Shown here piece by piece: positions 39,946 to 57,571 of a stretch of 64,000 nt of DNA. The notes beneath the pieces were generated by a model, which worked only from the letters and a program-made list of their open reading frames with translations, was not told where the DNA came from and ran no database searches. Within the stretch, counting starts at the first letter, position 1. Each line of letters begins with the position of its first letter. This stretch comes from Ephydatia muelleri (Eukaryota > Porifera > Demospongiae > Spongillida > Spongillidae). The DNA lies in assembly GCA_013339895.1 (NCBI GenBank), contig JABACO010000019.1:1024500-1088499 (forward strand). The letters are read 5' to 3'. A program made the position numbers and the translations under genes.

Positions 39946-42135
39946 CTATGGCTGAGGCCCCAGCATCTGCTCCGGCTTCACCCAGGCATCAAACTCCTCC
40001 TCCGTGAGGTAGCCCAGCTCCAAGGCAGCTTGCTTCAACGTCGTGCCATTCTTGTACGCGGTCTTCGCAATGGTGGCACCCTTCTCGTACCCAATATGGG
40101 GATTGAGGGCCGTGACCAGCATCAGGGACTCCCTCACCAGGGTCTTAATCCTCTCCCTGTTGGCCTCGATCCCGTGGACGCAGTGCTTTGTGAAGGACTG
40201 GCAGGCGTCCCCGATGAGTCTCGTGGACTGGAGGACGTTCCTCACCATCAGAGGCTTGAAGACGTTCAGTTCAAAATGTCCGTTGCTCCCTCCCACGCTC
40301 ACGGCCACCTGGTTCCCCATGACCTGCGCAGCCACCATGGTCAGCGCCTCGCACTGGGTCGGGTTCACCTTTCCCGGCATGATGCTGCTCCCGGGCTCGT
40401 TCTCGGGCAGGACGAGCTCCCCTAGACCGCAGCGAGGACCCGACCCAAGGAAGCGGATGTCGTTGGCTATCTTCATGAGGCTGCAGGCTACGGTGTTCAG
40501 GGCCCCGTGGACCTCCACCAGGGCGTCGTGGGCCGCCAGGGCCTCGAACTTGTTGGGTGCGCTGGTGAAGGGGAGTCCCGTGAGGGTGTGGAGTCGAGCC
40601 GCCACCCTCTCGCCGAATCCAACTCTGGTGTTGAGGCCGGTCCCCACCGCGGTCCCACCGATGGCCAGCTCGTAGAGCCGAGGGAGGGCACCCTTAACCC
40701 TCAAGATGCCGTACTCTACCTGCGTGGCGTACCCACTAAACTCCTGGCCCAGAGTGAGTGGGACAGCGTCCTGGACCATGAGAGAAAATGGAGATTTTAA
40801 ATTCAACTCCGCTCACGGATGCTCATCAACTAAACCTAATTAAGTTTATTACTCATGATCTTAAATTTATTAACGAACATGCTCACAGACCCCTGGCTTC
40901 CCCCGAATGCCCAACAAACCTGGGTGTGTGTTCTCCCGATCTTGACAATATCGTTGAACTCTTTACTTTTATCCACCAGTGCTGTGTGTAACGTTTCCAG
41001 TCCTGGGAGCAACCTGTTGTTGATCTCCATGGCAACTGCCACATGCATGGCAGTGGGGAAGGTGTCGTTGGAGCTCTGGCTACAGTTGACATGATCGTTT
41101 GGGTGAACTGGCTTTTTTGAACCTAGCTGCCCACCTAGCAGTTCAATAGCCCTGTAAGGAAAATATGGCACACCACAATGTAGAGAATGATCCTACAATA
41201 CCCCATACAAAGGGGACCATGTATATTAAAGTTAGCACCTGTTGCTGATGACTTCATTAACGTTCATGTTGCTCTGTGTTCCTGACCCAGTCTGCCACAC
41301 CACAAGAGGGAAATGGTCGTCCAACTTTCCCTCGTGCACCTTGAACACAACACGCCATGAGGTCACATCCACACACTTTCCAGCGGCGCGCATGTGTGTG
41401 TGTGTGTGTGTGTATGTGTGTGTGCGCGCTACACGCGAACCTCAGTGGCGGCCTTTACTATGGCCTCCGCTATCTTTTTGTCCAACCCGTAATACTCTGC
41501 GTTGACCTCCGCACATGCCCGCTTCAGGTAACCAAAAGCCCGGATAACAGGAAGCTGTATATAAAACGAAGCAGCACAAACGCGATTAATGGGGGAGGGC
41601 GTGGGAATATGACGGAGTGAGATCGACATTAAACCTACAGGCATCCTCTCCGCTGGGCCTCCGATGTCGAAGTGCATAAGCGACCTAGCCGTCTGCGCGC
41701 CATAGTACTTCTCAGCCGGCACCTCTATGGGTCCGAAGCTGTCAGTCTCCTTACGTGTGGCCTGAACAAGACGGGAATGTTAAAGCCCGCTGGCCGCATT
41801 CGCTTCTCTTACGTAGAGACGGGCCGCACAAGCGGTAGCGGGCAACAGATGCTGAAGCTTTCCATACTCTCCTCTTCCCCAGGCTCTACAAAGCAAGCCA
41901 GTGAAACGCGGTGAAAAGCGGGATACTACGGCTCTCACAGCCTGCAGGGAAGTAATAGTATGGAAGGCAACAGATCAGGTCCAGGCTAAGGCTGCGGTCC
42001 CCCTAACCCTCTTCATATACACAAACCACAACTCCTTACCATCTCTGTGCACCAGGTCAAAGGACAATTCTGCAACTCGTTAATATTTTTTTTGCGAATT
42101 TGTTCTAATTCTTCGTGCGGGAGGGCGGGTGCCAT
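39946..42135 (-). CDS. FH: Fumarate hydratase, class II
   Basis: Interconverts fumarate and malate in the TCA cycle; homotetramer. Six exons in matching phase: 42040-42135, 41639-41761, 41441-41554, 41239-41339, 40920-41151 and 39946-40770, about 496 aa. Motifs: [20 protein letters not shown] at the conserved N-terminus, [49 protein letters not shown] (catalytic His region), the fumarase/aspartase signature [16 protein letters not shown], and [13 protein letters not shown]. The first 32 residues ([20 protein letters not shown]...) are acidic and do not look like a mitochondrial presequence, so this model may give the cytosolic form or the true first exon may differ. It is divergent from the Cys-rich gene, with 66 bp between starts. 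Confidence 0.95.
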
Positions 42136-42201
42136 GCGCCGCCGTTGCACTCGTGCCCGAGTCTAATAAAGCCGGTCGTTATTGTGCGGATTATCGGAAT
42201 T
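42136..42201. promoter_or_regulatory. Shared fumarase / Cys-rich gene promoter interval
   Basis: 66 bp between divergent start codons, GC-rich on the fumarase side, with no TATA box. Confidence 0.4.
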
Positions 42202-43186
42202 ATGCAGGGGTATATACTGCTTTTTTCCTGGATTGTCTCTGGTTTTGCCTTAAACCCGGCGGATCTCAACGCATTTGGTGAACTAGGATCAGGACTAACG
42301 ACCCCTCAGGTTCACAAAACTCTGTGGGTTTCCCCATTATTGATTTTTCTCCTCGTCCCCAGCTGACGACATCGTCTCCTACCAGCACGGCGGCACCAGG
42401 TATTGCGATATTCCTGCCAGTATGTGCTGCAGGCGAGTATCTGACGTCGGACGGAACGAATCTGTTATGTCGCCCCCTCCGTGAGTGGGACGTATAGTAG
42501 CCATGGCGACAATGTAATGGTATAAACCTACACAGCCGCGTGCAACTGCCAGTACAACTGCAATGCGGATCCTCCGCTTCCCCCAAGAGGTAGGAATTAA
42601 TGAATAAACACCTCTCCTTAATCTCTCTTTTGCTTACTCTAAAATTGTCTAATTAATGTTTAATTTTATGCGGCTGTGTATGACCAGGTTGTCCAGTCGT
42701 TGCGCCTCCAATGCAAGGAGCCCTCGTTTGCGTGAGGACTGTGGATACCATGTACTGCAGCGTCTACTGCGACAACCTCTTTGAGTTCGCGTCCACACCA
42801 CTCAATCCCTACTACTGTGGCGCTTACACCAACTTCAAGTGGACCGACTATGTCACAAAACAGACGCACACTGAGCTTCCGAGGTGTACAGGTTAGGGTT
42901 TGAGCAAAATTACGTGTGTGCATTTTTAAGGGTGCTTCCGCCATTTTGCTTCCGGCTCCCAGGAATCAGGTACAGAAATTCACTGCTCTTCCCATCAAGC
43001 AACTATCTGCCTGCCCCATGCTATGGTCTAGACAATTCCACCACACTTGCCATCTTGGCTAATTTCCAAGCAACCCTCGTAGCAAGAAGTTGTGTGAACT
43101 GTCCCCTGCAAAACGTCTTTTTGGACTGTCCAAGTGTTGCTGGTAGCGTGCTTTTCTACAAGGATATAGCCAGTACCATTGGGTGA
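42202..43186 (+). CDS. Secreted cysteine-rich protein, unrecognised
   Basis: Five phase-consistent exons: 42202-42309, 42363-42480, 42536-42589, 42688-42891 and 42963-43186, about 235 aa. Exon 1 encodes a signal peptide (MQGYILLFSWIVSGFALN). A short Ser/Thr/Pro-rich stretch follows, then at least 14 cysteines in motifs such as ACNCQYNCNADPP, CPVVAPPMQGALVCVRTVDT, YCSVYCDNLFEFAS, YYCGAYTNFKWTD and SCVNCPLQNVFLDC. The C-P-x(n)-C opening is faintly like a sushi/CCP module, but the rest does not fit, so I give no family. There is no membrane helix after the signal. It may be a secreted or matrix protein. It is convergent with the mucin-like gene (109 bp between stops). Confidence 0.65.
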
Positions 43187-43239
43187 TAGAATTATAGAAG
43201 AAACTACTATTGGAATAGTCAGTGATACAGATATCAGTT

Positions 43240-43274
<35 letters not shown>

Positions 43275-43295
43275 CACACACGTACACACATTGCC

Positions 43296-45230
43296 TCAGG
43301 TGGTGTTTTGCTTTCCATGCAACATGGCCGAGTATTCCTTCATCAGCTCAGCTCTCGGATCTGGCCCAGAGTAAACCTGACCTTTGTGGACTGAACATGA
43401 CCCTGGTGTTGTGGGGTTGTGTGAAGAGGAACCTCCTTGCTTCGAGTATGTTCCCTCCTGGGGCTCCGCTGGCACTGCACCAATCGGCTTCAGAGGTGGG
43501 GGCCTTCGTTTCTTGGCCTTGCTGAGGTCGCTATCCGACGTGGGTGTCGTGGGTATGATAATTGCCCTGCCCACCACCTCACCTTCTCCACCTGTGTTAT
43601 TCACTACTGCTCCGTCAGTAGTTCTATTTGATGCCTCATCACTATTAGCTTCCATTTTGGCTGACGGTGCTGAAGCAGAAGCGGGAACAGTAGGAGTGTT
43701 CCCGGACGTGATTGAGGGTCGTGATGGGGCAGAGTTATCTGATGATTGCCTGTAGGCCCTCGCCAGTCGGAACGTCTGCACAGAAGGGCTGGAATCAGCA
43801 GCTGGGTCCTTGGTTGCTGCCAGATGTACCATTGGGAACACTGGGAATGCTGTTGCACTCTCTGCATACCAGACCTTGTGCCCCTCCTCTGCTCTTACAG
43901 GTGAGGCCTTATCCTCACTTGGGCTAGATTTTGTTTCGATCCAGTACTTGCTTTCTTTGGCTTCTGGATCTGGGGGAGGAGATAATGATTGTACACTGCA
44001 TGTGGGGGAAGTCTGACCACAACCAACTACAGCTTTTGAGTGGATTTTATCCCATCCCACAATTCAATATAAACTGCCAACAGACACTTACTTTTTATGG
44101 TGTAGGTAAGGTTTCTTGCCCTGAATCGACAGATGGCCACACACAGGGCTATGCTCAGCAACACAGTGGTTAGGAGCAGGACCCCAGTGAGCACAGCCAG
44201 GACTGCCACACTCACTTGCCAGGGCAAGGTATCGGCGGTGGACGCTTGGGTTTGAATCGAGGCTGTCGTTTGGGATGGCGCTGCTGATGATGGCAGCGAA
44301 TGGGAGGACGTTGCTTGTATCTGACTGGATGAAGATATGAGTGCTTCATGAAGGGATGACTGTCGAGGTGTGTAGAGAGGGGATGATGTCTTTGCTGGAG
44401 GCATACTAGTTGCAGCGGAAGAGATGATGTTGGGTGTAGGGGGTATACCAGTACTGACTGTGACAGGAGGGGTGATGGTTATCATTGGAGGTGTAGTAGT
44501 AGGAGTAAAGGTCACAACTGAAGGTATGCTTGTCAGAACTGAAGGTATACTGGTCAGAACTGAAGGTATACTGGTCAGAACTGAAGGTATACTGGTCAGA
44601 ACTGAAGGTATACTGGTCAGAACTGGTGATATACTGGTTGTAACTGGTGATATACTGGTTGTAACTGGTGATATACTGGCTGTAACTGGAGATATACTGG
44701 TTGTAACTGGAGATATACTGGTTGTAACTGGAGATATACTGGTTGTAACTGGTGCGATACTGGTTGTAACTGGAGGAAGACTGGTCATCATGGGAGATTC
44801 AGAGGTCGCAACCGAAGATTCGCTGGTCGCCATGGCCATCGTAGAAGGCACAATAGCGGTAACTACCGGTGCGCTGGTTGCAACAGGAGCAGCACTGGAG
44901 GTCTCCGGAGTGGACGTCGCGGTGAGCTCTGCGGACGATTGAATCGCTGACGGAGTTTGGTCAATGAGACTCATCGTGGGGTCAGCATTTAATTCAACAA
45001 AAGGATATGAGATGGTGCTAGTCACGAGTTCCTGTGCATCGTTATCAACACCTGTGACCCGAATGAAGAGGTATTACCAAACCAACAGCGTACGATTTAC
45101 ACTCGTCCCTTGCATTACGAAAGTACTACACGGGGAGTATAAATAGCAGCTAGCTGCCGTCTTACTTGTAGTTTGTCCTGAAGACACGAACACAAGGCAC
45201 GCAGCCGTTAGCAACGCAGGGAATAACATT
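43296..45230 (-). CDS. Mucin-like type I membrane protein, unrecognised
   Basis: Three phase-consistent exons: 45167-45230 (signal peptide MLFPALLTAACLVFVSSG), 44092-45051 and 43296-43969, about 565 aa. The ectodomain is almost entirely Ser/Thr/Pro/Val, including about 14 tandem heptads (TSISPVT and TSIPSVL), suitable for dense O-glycosylation. One membrane helix follows (WQVSVAVLAVLTGVLLLTTV), then RFRAR as stop-transfer. The cytoplasmic tail of about 230 aa has Ser/Pro-rich and acidic segments and a KKRRPPPLKP proline motif that could bind SH3 or WW domains. No folded extracellular domain was recognised. It looks like a surface mucin or sialomucin; function is not assigned. Confidence 0.65.
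44515..44790. repeat. 21-bp coding minisatellite in mucin-like gene
   Basis: About 13 in-frame 21-bp units (ACTGAAGGTATACTGGTCAG and ACTGGTGATATACTGGTTGT types) encoding heptads TSIPSVL/TSISPVT on the minus strand. Two homogenised sub-blocks lie side by side. Copy changes keep the frame. Confidence 0.92.
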
Positions 45231-45298
45231 CGCAAAGAGCTTGCAAAATACAAACACACAAGAGCTTGAAAATAAATGGTTGTTTCGCACCACGCTTT

Positions 45299-45307
45299 GA
45301 TTTATAT
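45299..45307 (-). promoter_or_regulatory. TATA-like element for mucin-like gene
   Basis: ATATATAAATC on the minus strand, about 70 bp upstream of the start codon at 45230 and only about 2 bp past the stop of the upstream rRNA methyltransferase gene. Confidence 0.4.
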
Positions 45308-45308
45308 A

Positions 45309-46353
45309 TCAGACCGCGCTGATATCCGGTTTTGATTGCACACCAAACCCACTCGCGTATAGGTACATTTCTGATGATTCCTTGCGGGTAGCTCTGGGCC
45401 TGACCTCCTCCACTCTGCCAAAAACGCTCTTCAGTGTTGACTTGAACCCTTTAACGCTAATATTTAAACGAGGAGAGATTGCACTATATAGCCTTACCAT
45501 TCACACGGGATCCGTGCCACAATTTGCAAACAAACACACCATTAGGTTTCAAAACTTTTTTAGCCAATGCGAAGGCACCTTCTCCCAGCTCCTACATGCA
45601 GGCAGAGCAATAAATCAAAGTTGGCTGCATAAAAAACATGTATGTAGAGCACAAATTATACTTAATACCATTATTCTTTGGTGGTCCAGACCACTAATCC
45701 CACACGCATTAGGTGCCATGTCACTATGGACATGTGTGTGTGTTGTGTGTGTTACATGTATATGGGCATATGTGCAAACGTCACACACATACAGAACGAG
45801 GGCTCCCAACAATCTAAATACTTACCTCAACACAACATCTGCACCCCTGCCTTTAAGAAATGCCACTATCAAAGACTGAGTCTTCTCCTCGGTGATATCG
45901 CCAGCTGGTAGCACCACCACGCCAGGAATCTCTGACATGGCTATGCAAGAGGACAGCATTCAAACAGACACACACACACACATGCTGCTGGTGAGGCCAA
46001 TCACCTTGTATGTCAATGCTTACAACCATTCCCTGTACACCTGATTCTGTAAAGAAAAGATGAGTACAAGCTGTCAAAAAACGCTATCACACAATGTATG
46101 AATGAAAGTGAAGAAGGGCAATGATCACATTTACAAACAACTCCACTTGTACTCACATCAACACCCATATCTGCCAGTGAGGTGTGGCTTGTAGCTAGAC
46201 AGTGGACGTCAACATCCTCACCCACACCCCTGTACATGCTCCTATGCACCCTCCCATGCCTTTTTAGAAATCTTTAATAGCCATACCTAACTCCTCTCTG
46301 CTGATGTCACATGTTCTAATCCTCTGCGTGCACACTTGTGACCATGAACCTAG

Positions 46354-46411
<58 letters not shown>

Positions 46412-46839
46412 CAGCATAACTAAGATGCTACTAATCTTTCCCACTCACCTGGACTTGCACCCAAATCAATCTGCAAAAACCAAACAGGTGTCATCAAAAC
46501 AGACCGCAACACTGTGGCCACGCCCTCACCACAAACACCCCGGGTCGCAAGAAATGGTATTTATCATCTATCTCGATCAGTTTATAGGCAGCTCGACTGC
46601 GATACAGGTCTAAGCTGGCCTGCAAGACCAAAGGGTCCTGTTGGTTGAAGGGGGCCCAGTCAATCGTACGTGCGGCGTTTGAAGCTGCATGGACTCGCTT
46701 TCATCTGCCTCTGAAGCCATCTAGAAGAGCTCGGTGACTTCCCCTTTGCAGCGACTCTCAAAAGGCTAGCGGCCGTTCCCACAAGCCGTTGCGCACGGTG
46801 CTGCAGTGTCTTCAGCAGCAAAGCACGTGGGATCACCAT
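45309..46839 (-). CDS. MRM2: Mitochondrial rRNA 2'-O-methyltransferase (FtsJ/RlmE type)
   Basis: S-adenosylmethionine-dependent methyltransferase of the RrmJ/FtsJ family, methylating a uridine of large-subunit rRNA. Nine exons in matching phase: 46699-46839, 46530-46637, 46449-46470, 46287-46349, 46005-46046, 45826-45940, 45669-45723, 45498-45591 and 45309-45448, about 259 aa. Motifs: RWLQRQMKDPLV, YRSRAAYKLIEIDDKYHFLR, the SAM site IDLGASPGSWSQV, VVSIDIQ, VVVLPAGDIT, SDMAPNACGISGLDHQR, VLKPNGVFVCKLWHGS and ATRKESSEMYLYASGF. The K-D-K-E residues of the family are all present. The first 40 residues are Arg/Lys-rich and free of acids, as in a mitochondrial presequence. Intron 1 (46638-46698) appears to start with GC. 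The gene shares a 35-bp head-to-head interval with GGH. Confidence 0.88.
46347..46410. repeat. (CA)n microsatellite
   Basis: About 55 bp of CA in an MRM2 intron, directly upstream of the exon starting at 46349 (minus). Confidence 0.93.
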
Positions 46840-46874
46840 AACGGGTGCAAATTGCCTGGGCACGAGGCCGACGG
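46840..46874. promoter_or_regulatory. 35-bp MRM2 / GGH head-to-head interval
   Basis: Only 35 bp separate the two divergent start codons. Core promoters of both genes must overlap each other or the opposite coding exon. Confidence 0.5.
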
Positions 46875-49344
46875 ATGGCACTAATTATAACAGGCTTGTG
46901 TCTTGTCGCCCAGCTGCTGTGTGCGAGCGCAAATGGAGCTTCCACGTGTACTGACCGGCCCATTATAGGAATCCTAACCCAACCAACGACGGATAATTTG
47001 GCACAGTACGGGAAGTCTATGCTGCACGCTGGTAACGTTACACCGCACCTCGGGAACATGCCTCCAAATAACGCCAAGACATAACACTGACACCGCCTTT
47101 CAGGATTTGTGAAATGGGTGGAGGCTTCGGGAATGCGTGCAGTTCCCATTCAGTTCAACTCCGACCAAACCACACTGGCTAGTCTGTTCACCTACGTCAA
47201 TGGTGTACTGGTCCGTTTGGAGGAGGGAACGGGCTTAGCATCACGTGGTAACTTCCTCACCTTCCCACATGCAGTTCATGGGAGGTGCGACTGACATCAT
47301 CACCAGCGACACACCATACTACAGAGCTGCAGAGTACTTGTACAAGCTTACCCTCCAGGCCAACCAGCAAGGGGACTACATCCCTATGTGGGGCACATGC
47401 CTGGGGTTTGAGCTCCTCGGTAAGGTCTCCTCTGCAGAGGTGTCTTTGATTGTTAGGGTTGTGCCATTTTCAGCGATCATCACCAGCCAGAATTTCAGCC
47501 TCATGGGTGACATCAACTTTGCATCAGACAACGTGTCACTCCCCCTGGTAGGTGTCCTTGGTCACACCCCTTGGTAGGTATCCTCGGTCACACCCCCTGG
47601 TAGGTGTCCTCGGTCACACCCCCTGGTAGGTGTCCTCGGTCACTCCCCCTGGTAGGTGTCCTCGGTCACTCCCCCTGGTAGGTGTCCTCGGTCACTCCCC
47701 CTGGTAGGTGTCCTTGGTCACTCCCCCTGGTAGGTGTCCTTGGTCACTCCCCCTATCCTTGGTCACACATATCTTCATCACTCCCCTATTCTTGGTCACT
47801 CCCCTATATTTGGTCACACACCCTATCTTAGGCCACACCCCCTGGTATGTACCCTTGGGCCTCCCTGCTTGCAGTGATATCAGATTTAAGGGATGTGGCT
47901 AACTTTAAGAGGTGTGGCTCCCTCAGGACTTTACTGCTGACGCCAAAACTAGTCGCATGTTTGGCCAAGCTCCTATCGATGTTGTCCAGAAATTTGCCAC
48001 TCAGAATGTGACCGACAATGAACATCACAATGGAGGTATGTGTGCATGGGAGTGTGGAGGTATGTGTGCATGGGAGTGTGGAGGTATGTGTGCACGGGAG
48101 TGTGGACGTATTTGTGCATGGAGGTATGTGTGCATGGAAGTATGTGTGCATGGGAGCGTAGAGGCATGGCAGTGGAGGTATGGGAGCGTGTGCATGGGAG
48201 TGGAGGTATGTGTGCATGGGAGCACGGAGGTAGGGAGCAATGGATGTATAGTACACAAGGCATTAGGGTAAATGACCATCTACTTCAGTTACTCCTCAGG
48301 AGTTCATAGAGAATCCATCTCTTCCTGCCTTCTACTCAGTCCTGAGCACTAATGAGGTAGGCATAATCGTTTATAACCATTTTTAATTATTCATTACCTA
48401 CAAGCATTAAAAATTTTGAGTTATAAATTATGTCAACATCATTGTAGGATCTGAATGGTGTGAAGTTCATTTCTACAATGGAGGGGAGAGACTATCCTAT
48501 CTATGGTGTCCAATGGCACCCTGGTAAGGCCCGTTTGTTTCCTTCTGGCACTGAGGGTTGTACACAGAGGTAGTGATTACTATTGTGTTGAGCTTTTAAC
48601 TCTTTGTGGGTGATGCCAAATATTGTGGCATAAGGGCCATGTCAGCACTTCCATGTTGCAAGGAAACGTTCTTTGTAAACAACTCTACGAATAGAGTCTT
48701 TCCTCGGAACAATTAATTAACATTGTTGCAAAACAAAGTGGTCTTTGTAACAGCTGATTGTGCTGTTGTCCGCAAAAGAGTTAAATCCTTATACCATAGG
48801 GTCCCCCAGTCCTATATCAAGGTTCCCGGTCCTACTGCAGGTGGTTCCCAGTCCTATAGCAAGCTACATGATATGGTGGTTACGGCACAAGTAAACTGTC
48901 CCAAATATATTATGTCACAATATTGTGGTATAATGTAGAAGTGAGCCAAGGGTACATCCACCCAGGTCAAGTGTCTGTAGTAATGGGTTGGGCCAAAGTT
49001 ACTTCATTTCCACCTGTCAATTCCTTCATTTCCACCTTCATTCCCATCCCAGAGAGGACATTGTTTGAGTGGTACATTTACCAAAACACTAATCACAGTA
49101 TGGCGGCAGTTGAATGTGCTCAGGTGAGCGTTACATACGCACATATCCATCACATGTATACACAATACATGCACATATACTATCACAGTATGTAGGTAGG
49201 TTCTTTGCTGGTGAGGCTAGAAAGAACTGCCACCATTTTCCAAGTCAAGAACAGGAGTATACCAGCCTGATCTACAACTACTCTCCAGTGTACACCATGC
49301 AAATCACTGGAGGAGACTACGAGCAAATCTATTTCTTCAATTGA
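46875..49344 (+). CDS. GGH: Gamma-glutamyl hydrolase (folylpolyglutamate hydrolase)
   Basis: Lysosomal or secreted cysteine peptidase of the class I glutamine-amidotransferase fold that trims polyglutamate from folates. Nine phase-consistent exons: 46875-47031, 47104-47210, 47275-47419, 47474-47547, 47927-48035, 48289-48356, 48448-48523, 49053-49123 and 49189-49344, about 320 aa (vertebrate about 318). There is a signal peptide ([19 protein letters not shown]), then [39 protein letters not shown], the nucleophile in [29 protein letters not shown] with the catalytic His, and [13 protein letters not shown] near the C-terminus. Two of its donor junctions (47547 and 48035) seed minisatellites. 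An apparent 18-bp intron after 47419 is instead a 54-bp intron. Confidence 0.95.
47535..47760. repeat. 26-bp minisatellite containing the GGH exon-4 splice donor
   Basis: About eight units of the type TCACTCCCCCTGGTAGGTGTCC..GG. The first unit is the end of the exon (CTCCCCCTG) and its donor (GTAGGT at 47548). Every further unit repeats that junction. Confidence 0.93.
48028..48235. repeat. 24-bp minisatellite containing the GGH exon-5 splice donor
   Basis: About eight units of GGAGGTATGTGTGCATGGGA plus GTGT. The first GGAG|GTATGT is the exon end at 48035 and its donor; later copies repeat it with decay. Confidence 0.9.
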
Positions 49345-49862
49345 CAGATATAGTAATGAACTGTTGGCTTTATATATAGCACTTGTCATTCTTTTCCCTT
49401 CCCTCTCGATTCCAAATCACCGCACTTTACATCCCAACCATGGGGCAATTCAATTATTCAATACTGCACAACGTTAATGCAGCTGGACGTGACCTAACCT
49501 ATGTTGTTTTTTTTTTGTTTCCTTCTTACTCTTTTTAATTTTGGAACTGCCTTCTCTTAGTCATTAGGTAGGTAGTACCACTCAATGAGAGTTTTTCTTG
49601 TGCACACGAGCCAAGTGTAAGAATTTTCCAGTCATGGTGGACCTGCATTTAAAAATGCATTTTGCCATTGGTGCTATAGTCTCGTCCCTAGGCCAACATG
49701 ACATAACGATTATCGCGATAATCGTTACGTCATGTGGTGGTCTAGGGACGAGACTTACGGTTGAGGGTGTGGCACGTGACATACCAGAAATTATAATTAT
49801 ACAGTATTTTTTGACTCCGACATAGAACCATAGATTAAAGAACAGACAGCTGCACGATCGAT
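49345..49862. other. Spacer between convergent GGH and proline-rich genes
   Basis: 3' flanks, with a palindromic element at 49679-49754. No gene seen. Confidence 0.5.
49679..49754. mobile_element. Short palindromic (MITE-like) element
   Basis: GTCTCGTCCCTAGGCCAACA on the left is mirrored by TGGTCTAGGGACGAGAC on the right, folding around the centre ACGATTATCGCGATAATCGT. Arms of about 37 bp with few mismatches and essentially no loop. Confidence 0.75.
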
Positions 49863-50479
49863 TCAGCATCCGTATATGCAGCAGACACATATCCATACAA
49901 ATATCCACCAGGGGCAGAATAGGGTGATACAGCAGTGAAGGAGATGATTTGGACTCTCGTCCTCCAAGACGTACGTAGTGTTGGAAACCTGTTTATCGTA
50001 TACAACGAGTCAATGAAAATAAACGGAGGTCATAAATAATACTGTGTCTAACAACATTACTTAGTTACTTAGTAAAAATGTACAGTAATTAGGATCAGTG
50101 GCGTAGTGAGCGTCCGGGAACATAATGCACTAATTGCGCCCGCATTAGCGCGATAAATCGGATGAGAAGCACTCTATCGTGGCGACCCCCATATCCCCAC
50201 GCCAGGGGACATATGTTTCCTCCATCCATTCCCCCACGCTACGCTAATTAGTTGAAACGTAGCGTACGGCTTCAATATATTGCATGCGACACTTACCGAA
50301 GGTTGGTTGTTCACTAGTAGCACCGTGTTCGACTGCTGTTGCGACACCATAGGCGGCGGGGAGTAGTACTGTGGTGCCGGCTGGTAGTAGGCAGGGGGCG
50401 CCTGGTAGCCCGCAGGGGATGCCTCGTAGCCAGGGGGCGCGTCCTTGAACCCAGGAGGAGGTGGCTGTTGATACGCCAT
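49863..50479 (-). CDS. Small proline-rich membrane protein, unrecognised
   Basis: Two exons, 50297-50479 and 49863-49988, joined in phase, encode 102 aa. The N-terminal half is Pro/Tyr/Gln-rich (MAYQQPPPPGFKDAPPGYEA, several PPxY-like YxxP repeats). A linker VLEDESPNHLLHCC follows, then one hydrophobic segment (ITLFCPWWIFVWICVCC) at the extreme C-terminus. The layout is that of a tail-anchored or reticulate membrane protein whose cytosolic tail could bind WW or ESCRT-type partners, like BRI3/CYSTM/LITAF-type small proteins, but I do not recognise the family. A TATA box lies just upstream. Confidence 0.65.
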
Positions 50480-50499
50480 TTACAGTGTACCGTGTAAAC

Positions 50500-50507
50500 T
50501 ATTTATA
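50500..50507 (-). promoter_or_regulatory. TATA box of the proline-rich protein gene
   Basis: TATAAATA-type element on the minus strand, about 21 bp before the start codon at 50479, implying an almost leaderless mRNA or a further upstream start site. Confidence 0.4.
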
Positions 50508-50854
50508 GGCAGTAATGCTGATGCACCCTGCATCACGCTGTAGTGACGTGTCGGTAATAAATAATGCTTGCCCCGTCAGAGCTTTGAAGCCTTAGATCAA
50601 AGGTGCGCTTTTCCTTTTTTCATACGCGCGAGCGTTTTATTTACAGTGAAGATGTATCACAAAACGCAGAAACTTATACAACACTAGTAAATAACCGTTA
50701 CGATGGTATAGTGTAGTGGACGACGATCTAATTGCATTCATCGTGCACGATGTACTGTGATTATGTAATGATGATATGTACATACAATAGACACACACAT
50801 AGATAAAATATATCATGCAGACATGTCGTGTCAGTAGACGACACACATCTGATG
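50508..50854. other. Spacer
   Basis: Promoter flank of the proline-rich gene and 3' flank of ASPG. No gene or repeat of note. Confidence 0.4.

Positions 50855-57571
<6,717 letters not shown>

Noticed and set aside
40030-40675. Plus-strand open frames of 131 and 210 codons
   Set aside because: Antisense shadows of the GC-rich fumarase exon.
47420-47437. 18-bp intron in GGH
   Set aside because: Too short; the acceptor at 47473 gives a 54-bp intron and a better match to the family.
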